A stretch of DNA of 64,000 nt from JANQMY01 sp965228775 (GCA_965228775.1 OZ245840.1:4774001-4838000); one strand, 5' to 3'. Positions 1-9,091 are shown, counted from the stretch's first letter. Notes: generated by a model not told the origin, from the sequence alone. Numbers and translations: made by a program.

Positions 1-1
1 T

Positions 2-100
2 GAAGCCGCCGCTTGGTATTGGCACTTCGTTGACGTTGTTTGGCTGTTCCTGTTCGCATGCATCTATGTATGGGGCGCGGGCACACCAGCCGCCCATTAA
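2..100 (+). CDS. ctaE: Cytochrome c oxidase subunit III, C-terminal end (partial)
   Basis: The reading frame open at the left edge encodes about 32 residues that end with a tryptophan- and phenylalanine-rich helix (WYWHFVDVVWLFLF) and then a stop. This is the conserved last transmembrane helix of subunit III of aa3-type cytochrome c oxidase, an inner-membrane terminal oxidase subunit. The rest of the gene lies outside the window. It is followed on the same strand by DUF983 and SURF1, the usual alphaproteobacterial oxidase biogenesis neighbours, which supports the call. Confidence 0.9.
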   Translation, partial: EAAAWYWHFVDVVWLFLFACIYVWGAGTPAAH

Positions 101-114
101 CGCCGGAGCCGCTA

Positions 115-513
115 TTGGCTGATCCAAAACCTGCAGATCACATCGATCTGCTCAAGAACGTCTTTTTAGGCCGGTGCCCGCAATGCGGCACCGGCTCTCT
201 TTTTGATGGGTTTCTGACCGCCGTGCCAAAATGCAATGTGTGCGGCACGGAATTCCCAAGCGATGCGTCCGCGGACGGTCCGGCTTTTTTCATCATGCTG
301 GTTGCGGGTTTCATCGTGGTCGGTGGCATTCTGTTTACAGAGCTCGCCTATGCGCCGCCATGGTGGCTCCACTTGATCATCTGGGTACCGGTTGCCCTCG
401 TGATTTGTGTCGCTCCTCTGCGGCCTCTGAAAGCTCTCTTCATTATTCTGCAGTATCGGCACGATGCTCATGAGGGCAGGACGGACCGCCCCACAGGAGC
501 GGGCAGCGCATGA
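115..513 (+). CDS. DUF983 zinc-ribbon membrane protein
   Basis: A short protein with an N-terminal zinc-ribbon-like pattern (CPQCG, then CNVCG about 20 residues on) and two hydrophobic helices in the C-terminal half. This is the DUF983 architecture found between ctaE and SURF1 in Alphaproteobacteria. Its biochemical role is not established; the position suggests oxidase assembly. The start is uncertain: the frame is open from a TTG at 40 and has ATGs at 58 and 70, all inside ctaE. I prefer the TTG at 115 because GGAG (105-108) lies 6 bases upstream and it follows the ctaE stop. Its stop overlaps the SURF1 start by 4 bases. Confidence 0.78.
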   Translation: MADPKPADHIDLLKNVFLGRCPQCGTGSLFDGFLTAVPKCNVCGTEFPSDASADGPAFFIMLVAGFIVVGGILFTELAYAPPWWLHLIIWVPVALVICVAPLRPLKALFIILQYRHDAHEGRTDRPTGAGSA

Positions 514-1247
514 TCCACTTTAAGCCTCAGCTTTGGCCCACGGCCTTCATGCTGGCCGCTTTGGTTGTGCTGCTGGCGCTTGGCAATTGGCAGCTTGAGC
601 GGCGCGTTTGGAAACTCTCTCTCATCGCGGATATCGAGGCGCGTACAACGCAAGCACCCATCGATTTCTCGCAAGCCGAAAGCTTGTACCAGCAGGGCGA
701 GGATGTTGAGTATCTTCCGGCCGTGCTGGAGGGCAATTTCCTTCATGACAAAGAGATCCATCTGTTCGGTCAAAGCGTGGACGGCAAAGGTGGCTACCAC
801 ATCATCACGCCCCTAAAGACAGCTGATGGTCAGGTCGTCTTGGTTGATCGAGGGTATGTTCCGCCCGACAAGAAAGCGCCGGAGACGCGGGCCAGTGGGC
901 AAATTTCTGGCCTCGTAACACTAGAGGGATTGGTGCGGACAGATAGTAAGCCGGGCGCCTTTGTACCCCCTAATAACCCGGAGAAAGGCGAGTGGTTTTC
1001 TCGCGACCACCAGACCATGGGGGCCTGGGTGGGCTCGGAGCCGGTTGCGCCTCTCTTCCTGGATGTGGCTGATATGCCCGTTCCCGGTGGCTGGCCAAGG
1101 GGTGGGCAGACGCGGATTGTGTTGAAGAACGACCATCTGGGCTATGCCCTTACCTGGTTTGGCCTTGCCGTCGTTTTGGTGGGGGTCTATCTGGCGCAAC
1201 AAATATCCACCGGGCGCATTAGGATTTCATCAGATAATGGCGGATAG
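510..1247 (+). CDS. SURF1 family cytochrome oxidase biogenesis protein
   Basis: The 245-residue protein has one transmembrane helix near residues 10-27 and another near the C terminus, enclosing a periplasmic domain. This is the SURF1/Shy1 layout. Conserved SURF1 features include the early LGNWQLER segment, the VLVDRGYVP stretch mid-domain, and the NDHLGYALTWFGLA region leading into the last helix. In the family, SURF1 assists heme a insertion into oxidase subunit I. It starts with ATGA overlapping the DUF983 stop, which implies translational coupling in a ctaE-DUF983-SURF1 unit. Confidence 0.92.
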   Translation: MIHFKPQLWPTAFMLAALVVLLALGNWQLERRVWKLSLIADIEARTTQAPIDFSQAESLYQQGEDVEYLPAVLEGNFLHDKEIHLFGQSVDGKGGYHIITPLKTADGQVVLVDRGYVPPDKKAPETRASGQISGLVTLEGLVRTDSKPGAFVPPNNPEKGEWFSRDHQTMGAWVGSEPVAPLFLDVADMPVPGGWPRGGQTRIVLKNDHLGYALTWFGLAVVLVGVYLAQQISTGRIRISSDNGG

Positions 1248-1322
1248 GTTTGTTGCGCCCACAGCGCCTGCCCGGTAGGTTGCAGCGCTGCTGAGAACAA
1301 GATCAAAAAGTGTGACACGATC

Positions 1323-2720
1323 GTGAAATACGTCAGTACACGCGGGGAGGCCCCCGATTTAAGTTTTGCCGATGTGGTCATGACCGGCCTGGCCCGGGAT
1401 GGTGGCCTCTATGTGCCGGAAAGCTGGCCACGGTTTTCGGCGGGCGAGCTGGCCTCGTTCGAAGGGCTGTCCTATCCGGATCTAGCATTCCGTATACTGA
1501 TGCCTTTTGTAGGCGACGACATCGCGCCTGATGTCTTTCGTAAGATTGTGGATGACGCTTATGCCGGGTTCCACAACCCTTTGATCGCGCCGCTGCGCCA
1601 AATAGGACCGGATCATTGGCTCATGGAATTGTTTCATGGGCCTACCTTGGCATTCAAAGACGTGGCCATGCAGTTCATCGGTCCGCTCCTGAGCCATCTG
1701 CTGATGGAACGCAACAAAAAGGCAACCATCATCGGGGCGACCTCCGGCGACACGGGGTCTGCGGCCATTGAGGCCCTGCGCGGACGGGAGGGCGTGGATG
1801 TCTTCATTTTTCACCCCAATGGCCGGGTATCTGAGGTGCAACGCCGTCAGATGACGACGGTTCTTGACGACAATGTCCATAATATTGCCATCGACGGTAC
1901 TTTCGACGATGCCCAGGCTATCGTGAAGGCACTGTTCAATGATGAGGCGTTTCGTGACGAACGAAATCTGTCGGCGGTAAACTCCATCAATTGGGCGCGT
2001 ATTATGGCCCAATGTGTCTACTACTTTTCCTCCTCGGTTGCGTTGGGCGCTGATGAGGCGCGCCGTATCGGATATTCAGTGCCAACCGGGAATTTCGGCG
2101 ACATATATGCGGGATACGCTGCAAAGCAGATGGGGGCGTTTATCGGTGATCTGATCATCGCGACGAACGTCAACGACATCTTGGCGCGCTGCGTAAACAC
2201 CGGGCGTTATGATGTTCAGTCCGTCGTGCCGACCATGAGCCCAAGCATGGATATTCAGGTGTCGTCGAATTTTGAACGCTTGCTGTTTTCCGCAGGGGGA
2301 CGCGACGCATCCAAAGTCAGATCCCAAATGGACAGTCTCCGGCGTGACGGTCTTTTCGTTGTAGACAATTTGAGCCTCAGTGAAATCCGAAAGGATTTTT
2401 CTGCGCATAAAGTTGATGAAGCCGCTACGTCAGAAACGATAAAATCACTGCACGGCCAAAGCGGTTATCTGCTCGATCCGCATACGGCGGTTGGGGTCGC
2501 CGCCGCACAATCCGCAGAAGTCAATGTTGAGGGGCCGTTGGTGACCCTGGCAACAGCACATCCTGCCAAGTTTCCTGCGGCTGTGAAAAAGGCAACAGGT
2601 GCAGAGCCCATTCTGCCGTCCCATTTGCACGACCTTTTTGATCGGGAAGAACAGTATGAAGAGCTGCCGAACGATCTAGAAACGGTCAAATCTTATATCC
2701 GGAAAAAGTCGCCCGTATGA
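1323..2720 (+). CDS. thrC: Threonine synthase
   Basis: This 465-residue PLP enzyme converts O-phosphohomoserine to threonine, the last step of the pathway. The N terminus KYVSTRGEAP and the PLP-lysine segment LAFKD (Lys112) are typical of the long bacterial ThrC form, as is the GATSGDTGSAA phosphate-binding loop. The start is GTG at 1323, 75 bases after SURF1. The stop overlaps the next gene by 4 bases. Homoserine kinase (thrB) lies elsewhere in the window at 12.1-13.1 kb, so both ends of the threonine branch are present but unlinked. Confidence 0.95.
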   Translation: MKYVSTRGEAPDLSFADVVMTGLARDGGLYVPESWPRFSAGELASFEGLSYPDLAFRILMPFVGDDIAPDVFRKIVDDAYAGFHNPLIAPLRQIGPDHWLMELFHGPTLAFKDVAMQFIGPLLSHLLMERNKKATIIGATSGDTGSAAIEALRGREGVDVFIFHPNGRVSEVQRRQMTTVLDDNVHNIAIDGTFDDAQAIVKALFNDEAFRDERNLSAVNSINWARIMAQCVYYFSSSVALGADEARRIGYSVPTGNFGDIYAGYAAKQMGAFIGDLIIATNVNDILARCVNTGRYDVQSVVPTMSPSMDIQVSSNFERLLFSAGGRDASKVRSQMDSLRRDGLFVVDNLSLSEIRKDFSAHKVDEAATSETIKSLHGQSGYLLDPHTAVGVAAAQSAEVNVEGPLVTLATAHPAKFPAAVKKATGAEPILPSHLHDLFDREEQYEELPNDLETVKSYIRKKSPV

Positions 2721-3982
2721 CAGGCCCTTCTCAGCTGACAACCCTCGCAAACGGCCTGCGCGTTGTCTCTCAATCGATGCCGCATTTACAGACAGCCGCG
2801 GTGGGTGTTTGGGTCGATGTAGGGGCGCGTCACGAAACGCCGCCGCATCACGGCATCTCGCACATGCTGGAGCATATGGCGTTCAAGGGCACGGAAAGCC
2901 GCACCGCCCTTGGCATAGCTCAGGAGATTGAGGATGTAGGCGGATTTATGAACGCCTATACCAGCCGCGAGCAGACTGCCTACTATGTTCGTATCCTGAA
3001 AGACGATATCCCTCTTGCGGTCGATTTGTTGTCGGACATTTTGTTGCGCTCGACGTTTCTACCCGAAGAAATCGAGAGAGAGCGTGGTGTCATCATCCAG
3101 GAAATTGGTCAATCGCTTGATACGCCGGACGACATTGTCTTCGACTATCTCCAGGAAGCGGCTTATGGCGATCAGGCCATGGGCCGTACCATTCTTGGGA
3201 CGGAGCAGTCCGTTTCAAGTTTCGAACAAGAGACGCTGCGCGGTTACATGACATCTCAATATGGGGCCAATCGCATGGTCCTGGCGGCAGCCGGAAACGT
3301 TCAGCATGATGATCTGGTGGCGCTGGCGGAAAAGCATCTTGGGGGATCTCAAGAGCAGGTCGATGGTGGCTATGACCGGGCCGCCTTCGTCGGTGGAGCG
3401 CGTCTGGATCGGAAGGACCTGGAGCAAGCACACATTACGCTGGCGTTTGATGGTCTCTCTTACCGCCATGATGATTATTATGCCCTCCAAGTGCTGATTA
3501 GCGTCCTGGGCGGTGGCATGTCTTCGCGTTTGTTTCAGGAAGTCCGGGAAAAGCGCGGGCTGTGTTACTCGATTTATGCTTATGGGGCCTCTTACGACGA
3601 TTCCGGCATGATCGGCATATATGCCGGCACGGGTGGGGAACAAGTCCAAGACCTAACATCGGTGATTGCCGACGTTGCGCGGGATCTGGCAACCTCCTTA
3701 ACGGACGAAGAAGTTGAGCGCGCCAAAGTTCAGATGAAATCAGGGTTAATGATGGGGCTGGAATCGCCGTCTTCCTGGTGTGAGCAGCTCGGCCGGCATG
3801 TGCTGATCTTCGGTGAGCCCATCCCACCCGAACAACTGCAAGAAAATGTGGCACGCGTTGACCGGGAGCAGGTAAGCCGCCTGGCCGCGTCGCTTTTTGA
3901 GACAGACAAATTGGCCCTCGCCGCCGTCGGGCCCATCAATCGGCTTGAAAGTCACGCCCAAATCGCGGCAAAATTCAAATAG
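2717..3982 (+). CDS. M16 family zinc peptidase (processing peptidase-like)
   Basis: A 421-residue M16 metallopeptidase with the inverted zinc motif HxxEH (His49, Glu52, His53 in SHMLEHMAFKGT) and the downstream ERGVIIQEI segment carrying the third ligand. Length and sequence resemble the mitochondrial processing peptidase beta subunit, whose bacterial relatives sit next to thrC in many Alphaproteobacteria. There is no signal peptide, so it is probably cytoplasmic, or exported without a classical signal. Its natural substrate is unknown. It overlaps thrC by 4 bases and is likely co-translated with it. Confidence 0.92.
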   Translation: MTGPSQLTTLANGLRVVSQSMPHLQTAAVGVWVDVGARHETPPHHGISHMLEHMAFKGTESRTALGIAQEIEDVGGFMNAYTSREQTAYYVRILKDDIPLAVDLLSDILLRSTFLPEEIERERGVIIQEIGQSLDTPDDIVFDYLQEAAYGDQAMGRTILGTEQSVSSFEQETLRGYMTSQYGANRMVLAAAGNVQHDDLVALAEKHLGGSQEQVDGGYDRAAFVGGARLDRKDLEQAHITLAFDGLSYRHDDYYALQVLISVLGGGMSSRLFQEVREKRGLCYSIYAYGASYDDSGMIGIYAGTGGEQVQDLTSVIADVARDLATSLTDEEVERAKVQMKSGLMMGLESPSSWCEQLGRHVLIFGEPIPPEQLQENVARVDREQVSRLAASLFETDKLALAAVGPINRLESHAQIAAKFK

Positions 3983-4013
3983 CTGGGGGAGCCAAGCATG
4001 TCTTGGGTGATTT

Positions 4014-4601
4014 ATGGCACTCATTAGGACGATCTCGAGGAATGATCTCACGCCGACGGTCGAAGGCGATGGGGTGACCTTGCGCTATCCCCAACCTTCG
4101 GATTACGCCCAATGGGCACCACTGCGCGAGGAAAGCCGAGAGTTCCTGACCCCTTGGGAGCCCACATGGCCGCGCGATGATCTCACGCGGCCGGCATTCC
4201 GGCGGCGGTTGAGATACTACGCTCGTGAATTGCGGGAAGATCAGGCTTATCCGTTCTTTGTATTCAGCAACACGGACGGCGCGCTTGTTGGCGGGCTTAC
4301 ATTAAGCAACGTGCGGCGCGGGGTGACCCAATCATGTTCGGTTGGGTATTGGGTTGGGAAAAAACATTCGCGGAAAGGATATATGACAGAGGCTGTGCGG
4401 GCAGTCCTGCCATTTGTTTTCAATCAGCTTTCACTACATCGGTTGGAGGCGGCATGTTTGCCAAGCAATGAGCCTTCCCGGCGTTTGCTGCAAAAGGTAG
4501 GTTTCCGCGAAGAAGGGTATGCGCGTCGTTATCTGCGTATTAACGGGGCGTGGCGGGATCATTTGCTCTTCGCGATGATTGAAGATGATCTGCAGTCTTA
4601 G
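4014..4601 (+). CDS. GNAT family N-acetyltransferase (RimJ/RimL-like)
   Basis: A 195-residue protein with the GNAT fold pattern: an early VTLRYPQPSDYAQW segment, a central strand before GYWVGKKHSRKGYMTEAV (the acetyl-CoA binding motif A region), and a late NEPSRRLLQKVGFREEG motif. This is the RimJ/RimL type that N-terminally acetylates ribosomal proteins or other targets. The actual target cannot be read from sequence. It follows the M16 peptidase by 31 bases in the conserved thrC-M16-GNAT order, so it is probably the last gene of that operon. Confidence 0.87.
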   Translation: MALIRTISRNDLTPTVEGDGVTLRYPQPSDYAQWAPLREESREFLTPWEPTWPRDDLTRPAFRRRLRYYARELREDQAYPFFVFSNTDGALVGGLTLSNVRRGVTQSCSVGYWVGKKHSRKGYMTEAVRAVLPFVFNQLSLHRLEAACLPSNEPSRRLLQKVGFREEGYARRYLRINGAWRDHLLFAMIEDDLQS

Positions 4602-4672
4602 TATTGACCGTTGTGTGCGGATCATCGCAGGCGCGTTGTAGATTAAATAAGATATTTCAGACAAACGAGCAT

Positions 4673-7297
4673 ATGCCCAGACTAAGCAGGTGCATTCCTA
4701 CAAACGCGATATATCTTGTCTTTGCGCTGATTGGGGTGTTCCTGGTTTTTGCACCGCTCGGCGAGGCCCTATCACAGACGATCTCCATTCCTTCGTTGTC
4801 GGAAAGCGAGGCCGACGCGCCACCCAACGATATTCCCGCCGACCTGTTCGAAACGGAAGAGGATCAATTCGCGACAGCGCGGGTGCTGTTGCATGGGATG
4901 TTGCTTGGCCTTTTATTAGGGCTGGCGGCATTTCATCTGGCCCGCTTCATCTATGCTGAAATTGGAATGTCCTTTTCGATTTTTCTGTTTCTCCTCGCTG
5001 GATTTCTGTTTGAGTACACCGTTTTTGGGTATCACCGATCGTTCACGGGGGAGGGCAGTGGTGTTTCGGACATGGTGGAGGCCATCGCGGCCGCCCTGCT
5101 TGCGGTTGTGGCATTCCACTTTCTGAGGAGGTTCCTGGACTTAGAGGCCACGCACCCGAACTATGATCTCTTTCTGAGAATATTGTTTTTCGGCTCGTTG
5201 TTTGCGCTCGCGGTGACACCGTTTAACGCGATCGTTGCCATGTTGATGGTGCAATTGACGCTTTTCTTGGGTGTGGTCGGCGTTAGTTTGATCGTTGCGT
5301 TTCTTTCCCGCAGCGGTTCTTCTCAAGCTCAGATCGCGAGCCCCGGAATATTTCTTCTGGCACTTGCGTTTTTAGGCCAAGGCCTGCTTGAGTTTTTCGA
5401 TCTCCAAGCGGTCGAATCTTGGGCGGTGTTAATTCATCTCGTTTTTGTCATTGGCCTGTTGCTCCTCTCTTACGCGGTCCTAAGCGAAAAAGATGTCCAG
5501 AGAGACACTAGTGTCGAGGAATTTGCGGCACTTCCTGCGCCAGGTCATACGTCGCTTCCCACGGCACCGGAAAGCGCCCTTGAGGCAGCCAGTTCGGCCG
5601 ATGATGCTATGAGCGGTCGTTTGGCCCTGGCACTTGCTGCGTCAGGTGAAGGGGTTTGGGACTGGGACATTCAAGAACAGACTCTTTTCTTATCGGCGGA
5701 GGCTGAGCACTTGGCCGGTATGGAAGTGGGGAGTTTTGATGGGACCGGGGACATGTGGCTCTCCCTCTTGTCAGGTCACGACGTGCCTGACTTTCGGGAC
5801 CTTATGTTCTCGGCCGAGACCCATCGTAAACCGACATTTGTCAAAAGCTTTCGCATTAAAGGCGATGAGAGCAATGACCGGATCCTGGAGCTCCAGGCCT
5901 CGTTTCTAAAGAACGATGACGGTGCGATCATACGATGCGTCGGCATGTTGCGGAATATCAGCGACCGCGTGGCCGATGAATATCGTCCTGTAGACAGCGG
6001 GTTGGTTGATGTACTGACAAACGTTCTGACGCGTTCGGCTTTTATGACGAGGCTTGAGGAACATTTGAACGGCAGCGCTTCGGATGGAAATGATGTGTCA
6101 GAGCTGTTCATCATCGATCTTGACCGCTTCAAAGTGGTCAATGAGGGGGTTGGCCATGCGGGCGGCGACCAGCTTCTTTCGGGCGTAGCGGAAAGGCTTA
6201 AAGCATTCTCCGGTGAATCTGATTTGGTGGGACGACTGGCGGGCGATGAATTTGCATTGCTGCTCAACCGTCAGGGTGGAAACGCCAATGCGGAAGGAAT
6301 TGCGGACCTCATTCTCGACCTCCTGTCCCGTCCCTTCGAGATCGGCAACCGGGAAGTGTTCCTAGGGGCAAGCATTGGGTTTGTGTTGTTGACGCAGGAA
6401 CACAAAATGGCTGGTGAGGTGTTACAGAGTGCCGAGTCTGCCGCTCAGGAGGCGAAACGGGCGGGCGGAAGTCAGTGGCGCGAATATGCGCCAACGATGA
6501 GAGCCGCGCCTGATCAGACAGTATCTGTTCATGCAGAGCTAAGCCGTGCTTTGGAACGGGAAGAAATTGAACTTCATTATCAACCTATCTTCGCACTCGA
6601 ACACCCTAGGATCGCAGGCTTCGAAGCATTGCTGAGGTGGCGGCATCCGAAACGTGGTGTTCTGGGGGCAGATCAATTTGTTCCGGTGGCTGAGGAAACG
6701 GGATTGATTGTCGATTTGGGCAGGTTTGCACTCAGCCTTGCAAGTGTTCAGCTTTATCAATGGCAGGCATTTTTCCCCCTGACTGACCCCTTGTTCGTCA
6801 GCGTCAATATGTCGAGCCGGGAATTGCTGCGCCCGGATTTGGTCAGTGAGTTTGAGGAAATCACAAAAGCGGTCACTGTGGAGCCGGGTACGCTCAAAAT
6901 CGAACTTACGGAATCGCAAGTGCTGCGGGACGAAGCGATTGCCGCGGCCGTTCTTGAAAAACTGCGTGAAATGGGGGCGGGACTTGCGCTTGATGATTTC
7001 GGTACTGGATATTCCGCGCTCAGCCGCTTGAAGAACTACCACTTCAATACATTGAAGGTGGATCGGTCATTCGTATCCGCGATTGATACGGAAGACGAGG
7101 CGCCGGTCATCACCAAGACGATCGTTGATCTCGCGCATGAGCTTGGCATGGACGTTATCGCAGAAGGCGTTGAATCCGACGCCCATGTGGAGCTACTGCG
7201 CCAAATGGGCTGTGATTTCGGTCAGGGCTACCACTTCGGTGCCGCGATGACGGCTGAGGAAGCCCAGAAATTTATCGCGCTACATTGGGCGAACTGA
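4673..7297 (+). CDS. Membrane PAS-GGDEF-EAL cyclic-di-GMP protein
   Basis: From the ATG at 4673 the protein has 874 residues. The frame also extends 23 codons upstream, but a hydrophobic signal-anchor begins just after this ATG. Residues 1-270 hold several transmembrane helices, about 305-430 a PAS-like domain (GVWDWDIQ), 440-600 a GGDEF domain, and 615-865 an EAL domain. The GGDEF signature reads AGDEF (523-527) and the inhibitory RxxD site is absent (GESD in its place). The EAL side keeps EAL (651-653), NMSS, ELTES and DDFGTGYSAL, so it probably degrades c-di-GMP. Whether the cyclase half is active is open. Confidence 0.92.
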   Translation: MPRLSRCIPTNAIYLVFALIGVFLVFAPLGEALSQTISIPSLSESEADAPPNDIPADLFETEEDQFATARVLLHGMLLGLLLGLAAFHLARFIYAEIGMSFSIFLFLLAGFLFEYTVFGYHRSFTGEGSGVSDMVEAIAAALLAVVAFHFLRRFLDLEATHPNYDLFLRILFFGSLFALAVTPFNAIVAMLMVQLTLFLGVVGVSLIVAFLSRSGSSQAQIASPGIFLLALAFLGQGLLEFFDLQAVESWAVLIHLVFVIGLLLLSYAVLSEKDVQRDTSVEEFAALPAPGHTSLPTAPESALEAASSADDAMSGRLALALAASGEGVWDWDIQEQTLFLSAEAEHLAGMEVGSFDGTGDMWLSLLSGHDVPDFRDLMFSAETHRKPTFVKSFRIKGDESNDRILELQASFLKNDDGAIIRCVGMLRNISDRVADEYRPVDSGLVDVLTNVLTRSAFMTRLEEHLNGSASDGNDVSELFIIDLDRFKVVNEGVGHAGGDQLLSGVAERLKAFSGESDLVGRLAGDEFALLLNRQGGNANAEGIADLILDLLSRPFEIGNREVFLGASIGFVLLTQEHKMAGEVLQSAESAAQEAKRAGGSQWREYAPTMRAAPDQTVSVHAELSRALEREEIELHYQPIFALEHPRIAGFEALLRWRHPKRGVLGADQFVPVAEETGLIVDLGRFALSLASVQLYQWQAFFPLTDPLFVSVNMSSRELLRPDLVSEFEEITKAVTVEPGTLKIELTESQVLRDEAIAAAVLEKLREMGAGLALDDFGTGYSALSRLKNYHFNTLKVDRSFVSAIDTEDEAPVITKTIVDLAHELGMDVIAEGVESDAHVELLRQMGCDFGQGYHFGAAMTAEEAQKFIALHWAN

Positions 7298-7314
7298 TCC
7301 GGCTTGGCAGGCCT

Positions 7315-7902
7315 TTACGCGTTTCCAGCGACGCCGGAAAGCAGCGATAGATCAATGCCCAGTTTTGCCATGGCATTTTCCCAGCGGTTTTCTAGTGCTG
7401 CTTCGAAAAGGAGGTCGTCGTCAGCGGGGCAATGGAGCCATCCATTAGCACGGATTTCGGACTCCAACTGGCCTGGCGCCCATCCTGCATAACCCAGTGC
7501 AACCAAAGACCGCTCCGGACCGTCACCGCCCACGATTGCCTTAAGAATGTCCGTTGTCGCCGTCAGCCCGACGCTGTTGCCGACGAAGATGGTGGAATCT
7601 TCTTTTGAATAATCCGTACTATGAAGAACGAATCCACGGCCAGTATCCACCGGGCCACCGAAATGCACATCGATTGGTTGACCGGAGCGTGGCGGCGCAA
7701 TTTCCAACTGTTCCAGCAATTCTTCGAACGTGATGTTGTCTGCGGTTTTGTTAACCACAAGACCCATGGCGCCGCCCTGTGCTGTATGAGCACAAAGGTA
7801 AACGACACTACGTTCAAAGCGGGTGTCTGCCATGCCGGGCATGGCGATAAGAAATTGCCCTTCAAGGCAGTCCTGTTTTTGATCTTTTCTTTCTGCCGAC
7901 AT
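7315..7902 (-). CDS. YqgE/AlgH family protein (UPF0301)
   Basis: A 195-residue UPF0301/AlgH protein. The N-terminal LEGQFLIAMPGMAD, the central GLVVNK and HFGGPV strings and the late GYAGWAPGQLESEI motif are the family hallmarks. The frame extends 31 codons upstream, but the ATG at 7902 gives the usual family start just before the conserved core. The molecular function is not settled; the family was linked to alginate regulation in Pseudomonas. It is convergent with the GGDEF-EAL gene, 17 bases apart. Confidence 0.9.
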   Translation of the reverse strand: MSAERKDQKQDCLEGQFLIAMPGMADTRFERSVVYLCAHTAQGGAMGLVVNKTADNITFEELLEQLEIAPPRSGQPIDVHFGGPVDTGRGFVLHSTDYSKEDSTIFVGNSVGLTATTDILKAIVGGDGPERSLVALGYAGWAPGQLESEIRANGWLHCPADDDLLFEAALENRWENAMAKLGIDLSLLSGVAGNA

Positions 7903-8126
7903 CTTAATCTTTCTAAATACGCTCGTTACTAAGAATTCACAGGATTTTCGGCAATTTCGCGGCAAGAAAAGACGGCTCACTTTATTTTGAGCCAAGTGTC
8001 ATTACCCCAAACCAATAATCCGTGTGTCATAACCCCACCTATCATTCTTATGGAACTATTAGTGCGGCATGCTACCAACTCAGTGTAGCAAGATTCAGAC
8101 CGGCCTTTCAGTATTGAATTGATACA

Positions 8127-9032
8127 ATGTTAACCACAAGAGCCAGCATCGTTGCAGTTTTGCTGTTTTTTGCAGCGTTTGTCGCTTCCGCCTCGGTGGG
8201 TGAGGAAGCGTGCGATGTTCTGCGTTCTGAATGGCAAGGCAATGATTATGTTGAGCTGAGGCTCGTTTCCGCTCACACCCATATTCCAGAGAATGGGAAG
8301 ATCGACCTCGCGCTTGAAATTAAGCTTCGCGACGGCTGGGTTACGTATTGGAAAATGCCGGGCGTCTCGGGGTTCCCACCGAAGATCACCGCTAAGGATC
8401 TTAAGAATGTGGATCGGTTTGATGTGATGTGGCCGGCGCCCAGCCATCATGAACTGCCGTATTCCGATGCAATCGGATATGACGGGCATCTGTTGGTGCC
8501 AATTTCGGCAGTTGCGGAATCACCTCTCGAAGACATGCAGATCAAACTCGATTGGCAGATTGCAGTGTGCGAGGAAATCTGCGTGCTGTTGGAAGAGATG
8601 TTCGCGTTAACAATACCGGCGGTGACGGCCGGTGCCGCAGTAGATAAGACGGCGGATCACAGTCAGATTGCAGAGGCCAAATCGACCCTGCCGGTAAAGG
8701 TTCCTCAGGGCGCTTTTTTAGGAAGCCACAGTGTAAAATCTGCGGCCGTGCGGCGCGAAAACCAGTCCCTATTTTTGGACGTGACACTCACCTCTGCGGA
8801 AGGTGGGGGCGCTAGGGCCGCTGTGCCAGAACTGTACGTGGCGGGTCCAGCCGCGGTTCGCTTTGGCACACCCGCAGCTGAAAAAAGCTCCGAGGGTGCG
8901 GAGCTAAAATTCACCTATCAGGTGTTTCTGCCGGATTCGAAAACCCGATTGGAAGGGCAAGACCTCACACTTGTTTTGGTCTCCGATGAAGGGGCTTTCA
9001 AGACAACAGCCCAAATCGCGTTAGGGTCGTAA
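8127..9032 (+). CDS. Stand-alone DsbD N-terminal-like periplasmic protein
   Basis: A 301-residue protein with a signal peptide (residues 1-22) and an immunoglobulin-like periplasmic domain resembling the N-terminal domain of the thiol reductase DsbD. The segment WVTYWKMPGVSGFPP and a close cysteine pair in VCEEICV (Cys148 and Cys152) support this. The membrane and thioredoxin-like domains of full DsbD are missing, so it would need a separate membrane electron donor. The pair is spaced C-x3-C, unlike the wider pair of E. coli DsbD. Electron transfer to periplasmic thiols is an inference. It is divergent from yqgE with a 224-base gap. Confidence 0.75.
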   Translation: MLTTRASIVAVLLFFAAFVASASVGEEACDVLRSEWQGNDYVELRLVSAHTHIPENGKIDLALEIKLRDGWVTYWKMPGVSGFPPKITAKDLKNVDRFDVMWPAPSHHELPYSDAIGYDGHLLVPISAVAESPLEDMQIKLDWQIAVCEEICVLLEEMFALTIPAVTAGAAVDKTADHSQIAEAKSTLPVKVPQGAFLGSHSVKSAAVRRENQSLFLDVTLTSAEGGGARAAVPELYVAGPAAVRFGTPAAEKSSEGAELKFTYQVFLPDSKTRLEGQDLTLVLVSDEGAFKTTAQIALGS

Positions 9033-9057
9033 CGAATTTTCCATCGGATTTCACAAA

Positions 9058-9091
9058 GGCAAGAGAGATAGTGGATCGTTTCTCTATTGCC
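9058..9091. other. Imperfect stem-loop in the gap before the peroxiredoxin gene
   Basis: Two arms, GGCAAGAGAGA (9058-9068) and TCTCTATTGCC (9081-9091), pair at 10 of 11 positions around a 12-base loop. No T-run follows on either strand, so it is not a standard intrinsic terminator. It may end the upstream transcript or act as an RNA structure. The rest of the 238-base gap (9033-9270) shows only an AAGAGG-type ribosome-binding site near 9253. Confidence 0.45.

Noticed and set aside
8070..8090. TGCTAC...GTAGCA hairpin in the gap between yqgE and the DsbD-like gene
   Set aside because: A six-base stem with a nine-base loop and no T-run is within chance expectation. The gap lies between divergent genes, where no terminator is expected.
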